Origin: Streptomyces sp. JJ66
GTDB taxonomy: Bacteria > Actinomycetota > Actinomycetes > Streptomycetales > Streptomycetaceae
Reading direction: 5' to 3'
DNA length: 64,000 bases
Assembly: GCF_019303495.1 (NCBI RefSeq)
Contig: NZ_JAEVFI010000011.1
Location: forward strand, 198,664-262,663
How positions within the stretch are numbered: position 1 is the stretch's first letter; each line of letters opens with the position of its first letter. Both the position numbers and the translations under genes were made by a program. Under the pieces are notes generated by a model. The model saw nothing but the letters and a program-made list of their open reading frames with translations. It was not told where the DNA came from and did not search any database. Of this stretch, positions 39,168 through 49,995 are shown piece by piece.

Positions 39168-40596
39168 CGTCGGACTCCTTCTTCTCAGCGGTCCCAGCGG
39201 CCCCGGCAGTTCCGGCGGCCCCGGCGGTCCCGGCGTCCGTGGCGGGTGCCCCGGCTCCCACCGAGGCGGTCTGACGCTCGCGGCGCGGCCTGCGCCGGGG
39301 CACGGGCGGCAGGCTCTGGCCGGGCAGCGGCGGCACCGGGTAGCCGCCAGCCATCGGGTCGAACACGGGTGGGTCGCGGCGCGCGGCCTGCGCGGCTTCC
39401 CGCTCCTCGCGCTGCTCCCCCCGGTCGCGGAAGAGATCGACGACGAAGGAGACCAGCAGCAGGGCGATGACGCCGCCGGCGACCCAGAGCACGACCTCCT
39501 GGAAGTCGTAGCCCTCGTTGCGCATCGCCCGCACGGTGGCCACGAGCATCAGCCACACCAGCGAAATGGGGATGAGGACCTTCCACCCCAGCTTCATGAA
39601 CTGGTCGTAGCGCACCCGGGGCAGCGTGCCGCGCAGCCAGACGAAGACGAACAGCAGCACGTTGACCTTGAGCACGAACCACAACAGCGGCCACCAGCCG
39701 TGGTTGGCGCCCTCCCACACCGTGGAGATGGGCGCCGGGGCCCGCCAGCCGCCCAGGAACAGGGTGACGGCCAGGGCGGAGACGGTGACCATGTGGATGT
39801 ACTCGGCCAGCATGAACATCGCGAACTTGATGGACGAGTACTCGGTGTTGAAGCCGCCCACCAGGTCGCCCTCGGACTCGGGCATGTCGAACGGCGCCCG
39901 GTGCGCCTCACCGACCATGGCGACGAGGTAGATGAGGAAGGACACCGGCAGCAGCACCGCGAACCAGGTGTTGGCCTGCGCGTCCACGATGGCCGAGGTG
40001 GACATCGACCCGGAGTAGAGGAAGACGGCGGCGAAGCTGAGGCCCATCGCGACCTCGTAGCTGATGATCTGCGCCGTCGCCCGCACCCCGCCCAGCAGCG
40101 GGTACGTCGAGCCGGAGGACCATCCGGCCAGCACCGTGCCGTAGGCGGCGACGGAGGCGGTGGCCAGGATGTAGAGGACGGACACCGGCAGGTCGGTGAG
40201 CTGCATCGCGGTGCGGGTGCCGAAGATCGACACCTCGTTGCCGGGCGGCCCGAACGGGATGACGGCGATCGCCATGAACGCCGGAATGGCCCCGAGGACG
40301 GGGGCGAGGACGTAGACGGCCTTGTCCGCGCCCTTGACGACGACGTCCTCCTTCAGCATCAGCTTGATGCCGTCGGCGAGGGACTGGAGCATGCCCCACG
40401 GGCCGTGCCGGTTGGGGCCGATGCGCCGCTGCATCCAGGCGACGACCTTGCGCTCCATGACGATGGAGATCAGCACGGTCCCCATCAGGAAGGCGAAGCA
40501 GAACACCGCCTTGACCAGGATCAGCCAGAAGGGGTCCTGCCCGAACATGGACAGGTCCTCGACGGCCAGCACGGCCGTGGGCTGGGGGGCGATCAC
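39160..40596 (-). CDS. nuoH: NADH-quinone oxidoreductase subunit H
   Basis: This membrane subunit forms the quinone chamber. It has 478 residues and eight to nine helices. Motifs are [54 protein letters not shown] and [22 protein letters not shown]. The C-terminal 85 residues are cytoplasmic and low complexity, ending in TAGAAGTAGAAGTA-like repeats. GTG 40596 overlaps the nuoG stop. The quinone loop is canonical, unlike that of nuoH2. Confidence 0.95.
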   Translation of the reverse strand: MIAPQPTAVLAVEDLSMFGQDPFWLILVKAVFCFAFLMGTVLISIVMERKVVAWMQRRIGPNRHGPWGMLQSLADGIKLMLKEDVVVKGADKAVYVLAPVLGAIPAFMAIAVIPFGPPGNEVSIFGTRTAMQLTDLPVSVLYILATASVAAYGTVLAGWSSGSTYPLLGGVRATAQIISYEVAMGLSFAAVFLYSGSMSTSAIVDAQANTWFAVLLPVSFLIYLVAMVGEAHRAPFDMPESEGDLVGGFNTEYSSIKFAMFMLAEYIHMVTVSALAVTLFLGGWRAPAPISTVWEGANHGWWPLLWFVLKVNVLLFVFVWLRGTLPRVRYDQFMKLGWKVLIPISLVWLMLVATVRAMRNEGYDFQEVVLWVAGGVIALLLVSFVVDLFRDRGEQREEREAAQAARRDPPVFDPMAGGYPVPPLPGQSLPPVPRRRPRRERQTASVGAGAPATDAGTAGAAGTAGAAGTAEKKESDDA

Positions 40597-43199
40597 GACC
40601 GGACCTCCTGCGTCGTCGTGGCGGTACCCGGCTCGCCGTCACCGGGCGCCGGGGCGGCGTCACCAGGGCCGGGCGCCGGGGCGGCCTCAGCGGGCGCCGG
40701 GCCGATGCGCACCAGTTCGCCGACGCGGGCTCCGGTGCCGCTGGTGACGCCGCCGCCCGTGGAGTTCAGCGGCAGCCACACCACCCGGTCGGGCATCGCG
40801 GTGACTTCGAGCGGGAACGTCACCGACCCGGCGGGCCCGGTGACGGTCAGCTGGCCGCCGTCCGCGACGCCCGCCTCGGCGGCGGTGGCCGCCGACAGGC
40901 GGGCGAGCGCCGGGTGCCGGGTCCCGGCCAGCGCCTCGTCACCGTCCTGCATCCGGCCCTGGTCCAGCAGCAGCCGGTGCCCGGCGAGCACGGCCTCACC
41001 GGCTGCGGCGGCGGGCAGTGGGCGGGCGGGGGCGGCCGGGTCGGCGGCGCGCGGCCCGTCCCACGCTCCCTGGGCCGGGCCGCCGGGAGGTGCCCCCACG
41101 AGCCGGGCCAGCTCCGCGCGGGTGGTGCGCAGGTCGGGCAGGCCCAGGTGGACGTCGAGGGCGTCGGCGAGCAAGGTGAGCGCGCGGGCGTCGGGGAAGA
41201 CGAAGCGGCGCGTCATCTGGTCCGGCTTGATCGCGGGCTCGAACGGGCGGTGGCGGCCCTCCCAGTTGAGGAACGCGCCGCCCTTCTCGGCGACGGCCGA
41301 GACCGGCAGCACCACGTTCGCCCGGGCGGTGACCTCGCTGGGCCGCTGCTCCAGGCTGACCAGGAACGGCACCGCCTCCAGCGCCTGCCGGGCCCGCGCC
41401 GGGTCCGGCAGGTCGGCGACCTCCACGCCGCCGACGACCAGCGCGGCCAGCTCGCCGGTGGCGGCGGCCTCGATGATCTGCCCGGTGTCCCGCCCGGCGG
41501 CGCGCGGCAGTTCGGCCACGCCCCACACGGCGGCGACCTCCGCGCGGGCGCGCGGGTCGGTGGCGGGACGGGCGCCGGGCAGCAGCCCGGGCAGCGCCCC
41601 GGCCTCGATCGCGCCGCGCTCCCCGGCCCGGCGCGCGATCCACACCAGGCGGGCGCCGGTCGCCGTCGCGGTGCGCACGGCGGCGGTCAGCGCGCCGGGC
41701 ACGCCCGCGAGGCGTTCACCGACGACGAGGACGGCGCCGTCGGTACGCAGGGCCTCGGCGGCGTCCCGCGCGGCGGCGGTGTCCAGGCCGACGCCGCCGG
41801 CGAGCGCGTCCAGCCACTCGGTTTCGGTGCCGGGCGCGGCGGGCAGCAGCGTGCCGCCCGCCTTGGCCAGGCCCCGGGTGGCGTGTGAGGCGATCGCGTA
41901 GGTGCGCTGCTGGTGCTTGCGGTGCGCCTTGCGCAGCCGCAGGAAGACGCCGGGCGCCTCCTCCTCCGCCTCGAAGCCGACGAGCAGCACCGTGGGCGCG
42001 GCCTCCAGCGTCCGGTAGGTCACGCCGGTGGCGTCCAGGCTCACGCCGTGCCCGGCGACGCGGGCGGCCAGGAACGCGGCCTCCTCGTCGCTGTGCACCC
42101 GGGCGCGGAAGTCCACGTCGTTCGTGCCGAGCGCGACGCGGGCGAACTTGGCGTAGGCGTAGGCGTCCTCCAGCGTCAGGCGCCCACCGGTCAGCACGGC
42201 CGCGCGGCCCCTGGCCCCGGCCAGCCCGGCGGCGGCCGCGTCCAGCGCCTCCGGCCAGCTGGTGGGCTCCAGTTCACCGCTCTCGGCGTTGCGCACCAGC
42301 GGGTGGGTGAGGCGGTCGGGGCGCTGGGCGTAGCGGAACGCGAAGCGGCCCTTGTCGCACAGCCACTCCTCGTTGACCTCCGGGTCGTCCTGCGCGAGGC
42401 GGCGCATCACCTTGCCGCGCCGGTGGTCGGTGCGGGTGGCGCAGCCGCCGGAGCAGTGCTCGCACACGCTCGGCGAGGAGACCAGGTCGAAGGGGCGGGA
42501 GCGGAACCGGTAGGCGGCCGAGGTCAGCGCGCCCACGGGGCAGATCTGGATGGTGTTGCCGGAGAAGTAGGACTGGAACGGGGTGTCCTCGCCGGTGCCG
42601 ACCTGTTGCAGCGCGCCGCGCTCCAGCAGTTCGATCATCGGGTCCCCGGCGATCTGGTTCGAGAACCGGGTGCAGCGCGCGCACAGCACGCAGCGCTCGC
42701 GGTCCAGCAGTACCTGGGTGGAGATCGGCACCGGCTTGTCGAAGGTGCGCTTGCGCCCCTCGAAGCGGGACTCGGCGGCCCCGGTGGACATCGCCTGGTT
42801 CTGGAGCGGGCACTCGCCGCCCTTGTCGCAGACCGGGCAGTCCAGCGGGTGGTTGATGAGCAGCAGCTCCATCACCCCGCGCTGCGCCTTCTCCGCCACG
42901 TCCGAGGTCAGCTGGGTGCGCACCACCATGCCGTCGGTGCAGGTGATGGTGCACGACGCCATCGGCTTGCGCTGGCCCTCGACCTCCACGATGCACTGGC
43001 GGCACGCGCCCGCCGGGTCGAGCAGCGGGTGGTCACAGAACCGGGGGATCTCGATGCCCAGCAGCTCGGCGGCCCGGATGACGAGCGTCCCCTTGGGCAC
43101 GCTGATCTCGGCGCCGTCGATGGTCAGGCTGACCAGGTCCTCGCGCGGCTGGTCGGCCTCGCCGCCGCCGGAGGTCGTGGCGTCAGTGGTCACGGTCAC
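40593..43199 (-). CDS. nuoG: NADH-quinone oxidoreductase subunit G
   Basis: This large peripheral iron-sulfur subunit has 868 residues. The N-terminal 2Fe-2S domain has [22 protein letters not shown]. Next comes the His/Cys cluster region [14 protein letters not shown], then [10 protein letters not shown] for a 4Fe-4S centre. [21 protein letters not shown] with a later LCDKGRF provides the extra cluster N7. A degenerate molybdopterin-type domain fills the rest, ending in an Ala/Pro tail. The start is GTG 43199, which overlaps the nuoF stop (GTGA); a second GTG lies two codons in. Confidence 0.94.
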   Translation of the reverse strand: MTVTTDATTSGGGEADQPREDLVSLTIDGAEISVPKGTLVIRAAELLGIEIPRFCDHPLLDPAGACRQCIVEVEGQRKPMASCTITCTDGMVVRTQLTSDVAEKAQRGVMELLLINHPLDCPVCDKGGECPLQNQAMSTGAAESRFEGRKRTFDKPVPISTQVLLDRERCVLCARCTRFSNQIAGDPMIELLERGALQQVGTGEDTPFQSYFSGNTIQICPVGALTSAAYRFRSRPFDLVSSPSVCEHCSGGCATRTDHRRGKVMRRLAQDDPEVNEEWLCDKGRFAFRYAQRPDRLTHPLVRNAESGELEPTSWPEALDAAAAGLAGARGRAAVLTGGRLTLEDAYAYAKFARVALGTNDVDFRARVHSDEEAAFLAARVAGHGVSLDATGVTYRTLEAAPTVLLVGFEAEEEAPGVFLRLRKAHRKHQQRTYAIASHATRGLAKAGGTLLPAAPGTETEWLDALAGGVGLDTAAARDAAEALRTDGAVLVVGERLAGVPGALTAAVRTATATGARLVWIARRAGERGAIEAGALPGLLPGARPATDPRARAEVAAVWGVAELPRAAGRDTGQIIEAAATGELAALVVGGVEVADLPDPARARQALEAVPFLVSLEQRPSEVTARANVVLPVSAVAEKGGAFLNWEGRHRPFEPAIKPDQMTRRFVFPDARALTLLADALDVHLGLPDLRTTRAELARLVGAPPGGPAQGAWDGPRAADPAAPARPLPAAAAGEAVLAGHRLLLDQGRMQDGDEALAGTRHPALARLSAATAAEAGVADGGQLTVTGPAGSVTFPLEVTAMPDRVVWLPLNSTGGGVTSGTGARVGELVRIGPAPAEAAPAPGPGDAAPAPGDGEPGTATTTQEVRS

Positions 43200-44554
43200 G
43201 CGTTCACCTCCAGGTGTGCGGTGTCGTCGCTGCGGCCGGTGTCGTCGGCCCACACCGTGGACCTGGCTGGGTCGAACGGGCAGCCACGGCCGGTGATGTG
43301 CCGCTCGTACTCCTCGCGGAAGAACGTCAGGGAGGAGAAGATCGGGCTGGCGGCGCCGTCGCCGAGGGCGCAGAAGGACTTGCCGTTGATGTTGTCGGCG
43401 ATGTCGGCGATCTTGTCGAGGTCGGCCATCTCGGCCTTGCCCGCCTCGATGTCGCGCAGCAGCTGCACCAGCCAGTAGGTGCCCTCGCGGCACGGCGTGC
43501 ACTTGCCGCACGACTCGTGGGCGTAGAACTCCGTCCAGCGGGTGACGGCGCGCACCACGCAGGTGGTCTCGTCGAAGCACTGGAGCGCCTTGGTACCGAG
43601 CATCGACCCGGCCGCGCCGACGCCCTCGTAGTCCAGTGGCACGTCCAGGTGTTCGTCGGTCAGCAGCGGCGTCGAGGAGCCGCCCGGCGTCCAGAACTTC
43701 AGCCGGTGGCCGGGGCGCATGCCGCCGCTGAGGTCGAGCAGCTGGCGCAGCGTGATGCCCAGCGGCGCCTCGTACTGGCCGGGGTTGGCCACGTGGCCGG
43801 ACAGCGAGTACAGCGTGAAGCCGGGGGACTTCTCGCTGCCCATCGAGCGGAACCACTCCTTCCCCTTGGCCAGCAGCGCCGGGACGGACGCGATGGACTC
43901 CACGTTGTTGACGACCGTGGGGCACGCGTACAGACCGGCGACGGCCGGGAAGGGCGGACGCAGCCGGGGCTGGCCACGGCGTCCCTCCAGGGAGTCCAGC
44001 AACGCCGTCTCCTCGCCGCAGATGTAGGCGCCCGCGCCCGCGTGCACGGTCAGCTCCAGCGGCTTGCCGGGCCCGAGCGCGTCCTCGCCCAGGTACCCGG
44101 CCGCGTACGCCTCGGCGACGGCCGCGTGCAGGCGGCGCAGCACGGGAACGACCTCGCCGCGCAGGTAGATGAACGCGTGGCGGGAGCGGATCGCGTGGCA
44201 GGCGATGACGATGCCCTCGATGAGCGCGTGCGGGTTGGCGAACAGCAGCGGGATGTCCTTGCAGGTGCCCGGCTCGGACTCGTCGGCGTTCACCACCAGG
44301 TAGTGCGGCTTGTCGTCACCCTGCGGGATGAACTGCCACTTCATGCCGGTGGGGAAACCCGCGCCGCCCCGGCCGCGCAGGCCGCTGTCCTTGACGTACG
44401 CGATGAGGTCGTCCGGGTCCATGGCCAGCGCCTTGCGCAGACCCTCGTAGCCGTCGTGGCGGCGGTAGACGTCCAGCGTCCAGGCGTTCGGCTGGTCCCA
44501 GAACGCCGACAGGACGGGGGCGAGCAGCTTCTCGGCGGACTCGGTGGCGGTCAT
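43196..44554 (-). CDS. nuoF: NADH-quinone oxidoreductase subunit F (NADH/FMN)
   Basis: This is the NADH-oxidising subunit, 452 residues. The nucleotide-binding segment is [20 protein letters not shown] contacts lie in [30 protein letters not shown] is present, and the 4Fe-4S centre N3 is bound by [12 protein letters not shown] with a later [15 protein letters not shown]. It supplies the NADH site that the nuo2 operon lacks. ATG 44554 overlaps the nuoE stop (ATGA). Confidence 0.96.
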   Translation of the reverse strand: MTATESAEKLLAPVLSAFWDQPNAWTLDVYRRHDGYEGLRKALAMDPDDLIAYVKDSGLRGRGGAGFPTGMKWQFIPQGDDKPHYLVVNADESEPGTCKDIPLLFANPHALIEGIVIACHAIRSRHAFIYLRGEVVPVLRRLHAAVAEAYAAGYLGEDALGPGKPLELTVHAGAGAYICGEETALLDSLEGRRGQPRLRPPFPAVAGLYACPTVVNNVESIASVPALLAKGKEWFRSMGSEKSPGFTLYSLSGHVANPGQYEAPLGITLRQLLDLSGGMRPGHRLKFWTPGGSSTPLLTDEHLDVPLDYEGVGAAGSMLGTKALQCFDETTCVVRAVTRWTEFYAHESCGKCTPCREGTYWLVQLLRDIEAGKAEMADLDKIADIADNINGKSFCALGDGAASPIFSSLTFFREEYERHITGRGCPFDPARSTVWADDTGRSDDTAHLEVNA

Positions 44555-45513
44555 CGGCCCGCACCGCCCTTCGGGTCGCGCTGGGTGCCGGTGTCGCGCT
44601 CGGTGCCGGTGTCGGTGCCGGTGTCGCGCTCGGTGCCGTGCTCGGGGTCGGCGGTGCGCTGGTCGTCGGCGTCGCCCTGGTCGCGGCCGGGGACCGGGCC
44701 GGTGGGGTGGGCCGGGTCGGACGCGGCGGTGGGCTCGGGCGCGTCGTGCGAGCTGGGGTGGCCCCCGGACTGACCCGACGTCGTACGCCTCGGCGGCGTC
44801 TCCGCGCGCGGGCTAACCACCCGCCCGGCGGGCGCCTCGCCCCGGGCCAGCCGCAGCCCCGCCAGCGAGGCGGGACCCGCGCTGCCGGTGGCCTCCGTCG
44901 CGCCGGGGCGCTCGTCGGGGAAACCGGCCAGGATGCGCGCCGTCTCCCGGAACGTGCACAGCGGCGCGCCGCGCGTGGGGCGCACCTCCCGTCCGGCCAC
45001 CAGGTCGTCCACCAGCTGTTTGGCGGACTCCACCGTCTGGTTGTCGAAGAACTCCCAGTTGACCATCACCACGGGCGCGTAGTCGCAGGCCGCGTTGCAC
45101 TCGATGTGCTCCAGCGTGACGCTGCCGTCCCGCGTCGTCTCCCCGTTGCCGACGGCCAGGTGCTCCTGGAGCGCGGCGAAGATCGCATCACCGCCGAGCA
45201 CCGCGCACAGGGTGTTGGTGCACACCCCCACCTGGTAGTCGCCGCCCGCCGAGCGGCGGTACATGGAGTAGAAGGTGGCCACGGCGGTGACCTCGGCCGT
45301 CGTCAGGCCCAGCACGTCGGCGCAGAACCGCATGCCGGTCGCCGTCACGTACCCCTCCTCGGCCTGCACCAGGTGCAGCAGCGGCAGCAGCGCGCTGCGG
45401 CTGTCGGGGTAGCGGGCGACGATCCGCGCGGCGTCGGCGGCGAGCCGTTCGCGCACGTCGGCCGGGTACTCGGGGGCGGGCAGTTGCGGCATGCCCAGCT
45501 GGACGTCCGTCAC
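44551..45513 (-). CDS. nuoE: NADH-quinone oxidoreductase subunit E, long repeat tail
   Basis: This 2Fe-2S subunit forms the NADH module with NuoF and NuoG. The thioredoxin-like domain fills about residues 1-215, with [12 protein letters not shown] and [17 protein letters not shown] as cluster ligands. The last 105 residues are disordered and end in [18 protein letters not shown]-type repeats (DNA repeats at about 44580-44640). Family length is 160-240 residues, here 320. GTG 45513 overlaps the nuoD stop. Confidence 0.94.
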   Translation of the reverse strand: MTDVQLGMPQLPAPEYPADVRERLAADAARIVARYPDSRSALLPLLHLVQAEEGYVTATGMRFCADVLGLTTAEVTAVATFYSMYRRSAGGDYQVGVCTNTLCAVLGGDAIFAALQEHLAVGNGETTRDGSVTLEHIECNAACDYAPVVMVNWEFFDNQTVESAKQLVDDLVAGREVRPTRGAPLCTFRETARILAGFPDERPGATEATGSAGPASLAGLRLARGEAPAGRVVSPRAETPPRRTTSGQSGGHPSSHDAPEPTAASDPAHPTGPVPGRDQGDADDQRTADPEHGTERDTGTDTGTERDTGTQRDPKGGAGR

Positions 45514-46868
45514 CGGTCAACACCTCCCATCACGGGGTCGATGGATGCGACGGCGACGATGACGTCGGCCACCTGGCCGCCCTCGCACATCGCCGCCATG
45601 GATTCGAGATTGGTGAAGGACGGGTCGCGGAAGTGCACCCGGAACGGGCGGGTTCCGCCGTCGCTGACGACGTGCACGCCCAGCTCGCCCTTGGGCGACT
45701 CGACGGCCGCGTACACCTGTCCGGGCGGGACCCGGAAACCCTCGGTGACCAGCTTGAAGTGGTGGATCAGGGCCTCCATGGAGGTGCCCATGATCTTCCG
45801 GATGTGGTCGAGGGAGTTGCCCAGGCCGTCCGGGCCGATCGCGAGCTGCGCGGGCCAGGCGATCTTCTTGTCCGCCACCATGACCGGGCCGGGCTCGCCG
45901 AGCCGGTCGATGCACTGCTCGACGATGCGCAGCGACTGGCGCATCTCCTCCAGGCGGATCAGGAACCGCCCGTAGGAGTCGCAGGTCTCGGTGGTCGGCA
46001 CGTCGAACTCGTAGGTCTCGTAGCCGCAGTAGGGCTGCGCCTTGCGCAGGTCGTGCGGCAGACCCGCCGAGCGCAGGATCGGGCCCGTCGCGCCCAGTGC
46101 CATGCAGCCGGAGAGGTCGAGGTAGCCGACGTCTTGCAGGCGGGCCTTGAAGACCGGGTTGCCGGTGGCGAGCTTGTCGTACTCCGGCAGGTTCTTGCGC
46201 ATCGCCTTCACGAACTCGCGCAGCGCGTCGATCGCCCCGGCCGGGAGGTCCTGCGCGAGCCCGCCGGGGCGGATGAACGCGTGGTTCATGCGCAGGCCGG
46301 TGATCAGCTCGAAGACGTCCAGGACCAGTTCGCGGTCCCGGAAGCCGTAGATCATGACCGTGGTGGCGCCCAGCTCCATGCCGCCGGTGGCGATGGCGAC
46401 CAGGTGCGAGGAGAGCCGGTTCAGCTCCATCAGCAGCACGCGGATGACGGTGGCGCGGTCGGGCACGTCGTCCTCGATGCCCAGCAGCCGTTCCACGCCC
46501 AGGCAGTACGCCGTCTCGTTGAAGAACGGCGTCAGGTAGTCCATGCGCGTGACGAACGTCGTGCCCTGCGTCCACGTGCGGTATTCGAGGTTCTTCTCGA
46601 TGCCGGTGTGCAGGTAGCCGATGCCGCAGCGGGCCTCGGTGACCGTCTCGCCGTCGATCTCCAGGATGAGCCGCAGCACGCCGTGCGTGGAGGGGTGCTG
46701 CGGGCCCATGTTGACGATGATCTTCTCGTCGTCGGTGGCCGCCGCGGCTGCGGCGACCTCGTCCCAGTCGCCGCCGCTGACGGTGTAGACAGTGCCCTCG
46801 GTGGTTTCCCGGGGCACGGCCTCCGCCTCCGCCGGGCCCGCTGGTGCGTGCGGGGTGTTGGTGCTCAT
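45510..46868 (-). CDS. nuoD: NADH-quinone oxidoreductase subunit D
   Basis: This is the 49-kDa subunit that, with NuoB, makes the quinone-reduction site. It has 452 residues. [54 protein letters not shown] and the C-terminal DPVMGGVDR are all canonical. It is the only nuoD in the window; the nuo2 operon has none. ATG 46868 touches the nuoC stop (TGATG). Confidence 0.96.
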   Translation of the reverse strand: MSTNTPHAPAGPAEAEAVPRETTEGTVYTVSGGDWDEVAAAAAATDDEKIIVNMGPQHPSTHGVLRLILEIDGETVTEARCGIGYLHTGIEKNLEYRTWTQGTTFVTRMDYLTPFFNETAYCLGVERLLGIEDDVPDRATVIRVLLMELNRLSSHLVAIATGGMELGATTVMIYGFRDRELVLDVFELITGLRMNHAFIRPGGLAQDLPAGAIDALREFVKAMRKNLPEYDKLATGNPVFKARLQDVGYLDLSGCMALGATGPILRSAGLPHDLRKAQPYCGYETYEFDVPTTETCDSYGRFLIRLEEMRQSLRIVEQCIDRLGEPGPVMVADKKIAWPAQLAIGPDGLGNSLDHIRKIMGTSMEALIHHFKLVTEGFRVPPGQVYAAVESPKGELGVHVVSDGGTRPFRVHFRDPSFTNLESMAAMCEGGQVADVIVAVASIDPVMGGVDR

Positions 46869-47617
46869 CAGCTGTACGACCTCCGCTGGTCGGGAGCCGG
46901 GATCTGGGCGCCCTTGTACTCGACGGGGATGCCGCCGAGGGGGTAGTCCTTGCGCTGCGGGAAGCCCTGCCAGTCGTCGGGCATCATGATCCGCGTCAGC
47001 GCCGGGTGGCCGTCGAAGACGATGCCGAAGAAGTCGTACGCCTCGCGCTCGTGCCAGTCGTTGGTCGGGTAGACCTCGACGACGGAGGGGATGTGCGGGT
47101 CGGCGTCCGGGGCGCTGACCTCCAGCCGGATCACCCGGTTGTGGGTCAGCGAGCGCAGGTGGTAGACGGCGTGCAGTTCCCGCCCGGCGTCCCCGGGGTA
47201 GTGCACGGCCGAGACGCCGGTGCACAGCTCGAACCGCAGCGCCGGGTCGTCGCGCAGCGTGCGGCACACCTGGAGCAGGTACTCCCGTTCGATGTGGAAG
47301 GTGAGCTCGCCCCGGTCAACGACCGTCTGGCCGATGACGTTCTCCGGGACGAGGCCCTGTTCCTCCAGCGCGCCTTCGAGCTCGTCGGCCACCTCGTCGA
47401 AGTAGGAGCCGTAGGGCCGGGTGGCCGGTCCGGGCAGCCGCACGGTACGCACCAGGCCGCCGTAGCCGGAGGTGTCACCGCCCGCGCTCGGGCCGAACAT
47501 GCCCCGGCGGACGCCGATGACGTCCCCGGCGCCGGTGCGCGCGGCGGGCACCGTGCCGTTGGTGCCGTTGGTGCCGTGGGGTTCGCTGGCGCCGTTGTTC
47601 TGGTGGTTCTCGCTCAC
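46868..47617 (-). CDS. nuoC: NADH-quinone oxidoreductase subunit C
   Basis: This is the 30-kDa peripheral subunit, 249 residues. The N-terminus has an Asn/Gly/Thr-rich stretch ([10 protein letters not shown]), then a linker. The NuoC domain bears [20 protein letters not shown] and [22 protein letters not shown] 47617 overlaps the nuoB stop (GTGA). No disordered tail is present, unlike nuoC2. Confidence 0.95.
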   Translation of the reverse strand: MSENHQNNGASEPHGTNGTNGTVPAARTGAGDVIGVRRGMFGPSAGGDTSGYGGLVRTVRLPGPATRPYGSYFDEVADELEGALEEQGLVPENVIGQTVVDRGELTFHIEREYLLQVCRTLRDDPALRFELCTGVSAVHYPGDAGRELHAVYHLRSLTHNRVIRLEVSAPDADPHIPSVVEVYPTNDWHEREAYDFFGIVFDGHPALTRIMMPDDWQGFPQRKDYPLGGIPVEYKGAQIPAPDQRRSYS

Positions 47618-48168
47618 CGCAGCAGCCCCTTCATCTCGATCGTCGGGAGTGCCTTGAGGGCCGCCGCCTCCGCCTCGCGGGCCGCCTCCTCGCGGTTGAC
47701 GCCGAGCTTCTCCTCGCTGATCTTCTGGTGCAGTTTGAGGATGGCGTCCAGCAGCATCTCCGGCCGTGGCGGACAGCCCGGCAGGTAGATATCGACCGGC
47801 ACGATGTGGTCAACGCCCTGCACGATCGCGTAGTTGTTGAACATGCCGCCCGACGAGGCGCACACCCCCATGGAGATGACCCACTTGGGGTTGGGCATCT
47901 GGTCGTAGACCTGCCGCAGTACGGGCGCCATCTTCTGGCTCACCCGCCCGGCGACGATCATCAAATCGGCCTGGCGCGGGGAGCCACGGAAGACCTCCAT
48001 GCCGAAGCGGGCCAGGTCGTAGCGGCCGGCGCCCGTGGTCATCATCTCGATCGCGCAGCAGGCGAGACCGAACGTGGCCGGGAAGACGGACGACTTGCGC
48101 ACCCACCCGGCGGCCTTCTCCACCGTCGTGAGCAGGAAGCCGCTCGGCAGCTTCTCCTCGATTCCCAT
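47614..48168 (-). CDS. nuoB: NADH-quinone oxidoreductase subunit B
   Basis: This subunit binds cluster N2 and has 184 residues. [31 protein letters not shown] and [20 protein letters not shown] provide the ligands and quinone-near residues. ATG 48168 begins 59 bases after nuoA. The overlap with nuoC implies coupling. Confidence 0.96.
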   Translation of the reverse strand: MGIEEKLPSGFLLTTVEKAAGWVRKSSVFPATFGLACCAIEMMTTGAGRYDLARFGMEVFRGSPRQADLMIVAGRVSQKMAPVLRQVYDQMPNPKWVISMGVCASSGGMFNNYAIVQGVDHIVPVDIYLPGCPPRPEMLLDAILKLHQKISEEKLGVNREEAAREAEAAALKALPTIEMKGLLR

Positions 48169-48227
48169 CTCGTTTCGCCCCTATCCGAGTTCCGCTGGTC
48201 CGCCCGCGGGTGTGGCGGGCGCGCCGG

Positions 48228-48587
48228 TCAGTCCCACTCCAGGCCCCCTCGGCGCCAGTCGTAGGCGTAGGCGACACCGATGAGGCCGACGAAGATCAGC
48301 ATCTGGACGAGGCCGAACATCCCGAGCGCGTCGAAGTGGACGGCCCACGGGTAGAGGAAGACGATCTCGACGTCGAAGACGATGAAGAGCATCGCGGTGA
48401 TGTAGTACTTCACCGGGAAGCGCCCGCCGCTGGCCGGCATCGGAGTCGGCTCGATCCCGCACTCGTACGCCTCCAGCTTGGCGCGGTTGTAGCGCTTGGG
48501 GCCGATGACCGAGGCCATCACCACGGAGAACACCGCGAAGGCCGCCCCGAGGGCTCCGAGCACGAGGATGGGCACGTACGCGTTCAC
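48228..48587 (-). CDS. nuoA: NADH-quinone oxidoreductase subunit A
   Basis: This is the first gene of the 14-gene operon, 119 residues with three helices. The loop YECGIEPTPMPASGGRFPVKYY contains the conserved cysteine, followed by DVEIVFLYPWAV. GTG 48587 starts the family-typical VNAYVPILVLGALG and is preceded by GGAGCGAGG. The upstream frame to 48701 is not coding. A Rex-type operator lies 100 bases upstream. Confidence 0.95.
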   Translation of the reverse strand: MNAYVPILVLGALGAAFAVFSVVMASVIGPKRYNRAKLEAYECGIEPTPMPASGGRFPVKYYITAMLFIVFDVEIVFLYPWAVHFDALGMFGLVQMLIFVGLIGVAYAYDWRRGGLEWD

Positions 48588-48686
48588 CGCACCTCGCTCC
48601 TTCCAGTCGCCGATGACTAGCTGGGGTACGCCCGGAGCCCGCTCCCCCGCCCCACCCGCCCCGATCGGTTGCGAAGATCGTGCATA

Positions 48687-48702
48687 TGTGAGGCAGTTCA
48701 CA
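48687..48702 (-). promoter_or_regulatory. Rex (NADH/NAD+ redox repressor) operator upstream of nuoA
   Basis: The 16-mer TGTGAGGCAGTTCACA matches the Rex consensus TGTGAACnnGTTCACA at all fixed positions except two in the left half. Rex is known to control nuoA-N, cyd and rex-hem in S. coelicolor. The site is 100 bases upstream of nuoA and may overlap the -35 element, so NADH-poor conditions should repress the operon. Confidence 0.75.
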
Positions 48703-48827
48703 AGCCCGAGTCGAAGGCATCCTATGCCCCTGCATCTGTGACATGCGACACGGGGTACGGGTCAGACTTTGTGATCTTTGACACCTGACGATCGATCACC
48801 CGGCGGGTGAAGCGGTGATCTTCATAC

Positions 48828-48873
48828 GCGAAGCCCGCGAACGGTCACCGATAGTGATTCTCGCAGGCTTCGC
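48828..48873. terminator. Large imperfect hairpin in the nuoA upstream region
   Basis: GCGAAGCC (48828-48835) pairs with GGCTTCGC (48866-48873) and GCGA (48837-48840) with TCGC (48861-48864), with one mismatch between. No gene reads into it in the window, so it may be a remnant terminator or a regulatory structure. Confidence 0.45.
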
Positions 48874-49175
48874 CGCAGGCGGGAAGGGTTTTGGCTAGCA
48901 AAAGATGTCTCGGCCATGCAAATTCGCAATGCGCGCGGGAAGGTGCTAGCCGAACCGCCGCCGGGTGGTGCCGGGACGTTCACCCACCGCCCCCGGCTCA
49001 CGGGCCGGGACGGCCCGCGCCACCTTGTGCACGGCGGCACAAGCGCATCGCCCCTTCCCGGGGCACCCGCACCGCGTTGGCGACGAGTCTCCGCCCGCGC
49101 CCGCCGCCCCTACCCACGCAGTCCTGGTCCACCGGGTCCGGGCGGTGCGCCGTCGCGGGCCGGGCGCCCTCATGG

Positions 49176-49200
49176 GTACATGTACTACTCTTGGTACATG
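49176..49200 (+). promoter_or_regulatory. Operator-like repeats before the VapB-type antitoxin
   Basis: GTACATGTAC (49176-49185) is a perfect palindrome, and GTACATG recurs at 49194-49200, including the start codon. Such repeated half-sites next to the antitoxin start are typical of autoregulated toxin-antitoxin operons. No Shine-Dalgarno is visible, so the mRNA may be leaderless or nearly so. Confidence 0.55.
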
Positions 49201-49458
49201 CCCCTCAAGCGCACCAACGTCTACGCCGACTCCGAGGACCTCGCCCTCATCAAGGAGGCCGCCCAGCGTCGTGGCATCAGCGAGGCGGAGATCATCCGTC
49301 AGGGAATCCACCTGGCCGCCATGGCCCACCGCGTCTGGGACGAGCCCCTGTTCTCCCGCACGTTCGAGGGCACCGGTCGCACGCCTACCCGGGAGACGGT
49401 GCGAGATGCCGTCGCTGACGCCGTCCAGCGGGGCGAGCAGCCGGGCACCGCCGCGTGA
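49198..49458 (+). CDS. VapB-type ribbon-helix-helix antitoxin
   Basis: The 86-residue protein starts MPLKRTNVYADSEDLALIKEAAQRRGISEAEIIRQGIHLAAM, a short strand plus two helices as in RHH antitoxins. The C-terminus (RVWDEPLFSRTFEGTGRTPTRETVRDAVADAV) should wrap the toxin. It overlaps the PIN toxin gene by four bases (GTGA at 49455-49458) and has its own operator-like repeats. Confidence 0.82.
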   Translation: MPLKRTNVYADSEDLALIKEAAQRRGISEAEIIRQGIHLAAMAHRVWDEPLFSRTFEGTGRTPTRETVRDAVADAVQRGEQPGTAA

Positions 49459-49898
49459 TCATCGTCATCGCCGACACCTCCGGGCTCCTGGCCGCCCTGG
49501 ATTCAACACACCCCGAGCACACGCCCGCTAACGAGGCGATCATGGCGGCGGGTCTGCTGGTCATCTCCCCGCTGCTGCTCGCCGAGATCGACCATGTCGC
49601 CACCCGAGAACTGGGGCGCGAGGCGGCCGTAAGCGCCGTTGACGACATCCGGCGCTGGATGGCACACGGACGGGTGGCCGTGCCGGAGATCACCGAGGCG
49701 CATCTCGGTGCGGCCCAGTCCGTGCGGCTGCGCTACCGGGGGCTCGACCTGGACCTCGCTGACGCGGTGAGCATCGCCCTGGCAGCCGAGTACGATACCG
49801 ACACCGTGCTCACCCTCGACCGTCGTGACTTCCGTACCGTCCGCCCGCTCGGGCGGCACAAAGCCTTTCGGCTGCTGCCCGACGATCTGCCGGTGTGA
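49455..49898 (+). CDS. VapC-type PIN-domain toxin
   Basis: VapC toxins are Mg-dependent ribonucleases, often cutting tRNA or rRNA. The 147-residue protein has the PIN acidic residues Asp7 (IADTSGLL), Glu44 (LLLAEIDHVAT), Asp103 (DLADAVSIALA) and Asp122 (VLTLDRRDFRTV). It is translated after its antitoxin through the GTGA overlap. All catalytic positions are present, so it is probably active. Confidence 0.87.
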   Translation: MIIVIADTSGLLAALDSTHPEHTPANEAIMAAGLLVISPLLLAEIDHVATRELGREAAVSAVDDIRRWMAHGRVAVPEITEAHLGAAQSVRLRYRGLDLDLADAVSIALAAEYDTDTVLTLDRRDFRTVRPLGRHKAFRLLPDDLPV

Positions 49899-49995
49899 GG
49901 CGGTCACGCGTAGGGGGACGCCGCCGCGCTCCCGGCCCCGGCGGCAGCCGTGCCCGCGCCGCCTGTCACCGGTCATCCCGCCCCGCCGGTCCGGT

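Larger units (their letters stand above)
48588..49197. other. nuoA promoter and spacer region
   Basis: This is a 610-base divergent spacer between nuoA (minus) and a VapB-like antitoxin (plus). It holds the Rex-type site (48687-48702), two TGTGA-N6-ACAC elements (48737-48752, 48770-48785), a large hairpin (48828-48873) and the antitoxin operator. On the minus strand TTGTGA (overlapping the Rex site) and GATCTT, 18 bases apart, could be the nuoA -35/-10. That assignment is an inference. Confidence 0.5.

Noticed and set aside
48737-48785. Two CRP-like sites (TGTGA-N6-ACAC) upstream of nuoA
   Set aside because: The right half matches the TCACA consensus at only three of five positions in both; kept only as a remark.
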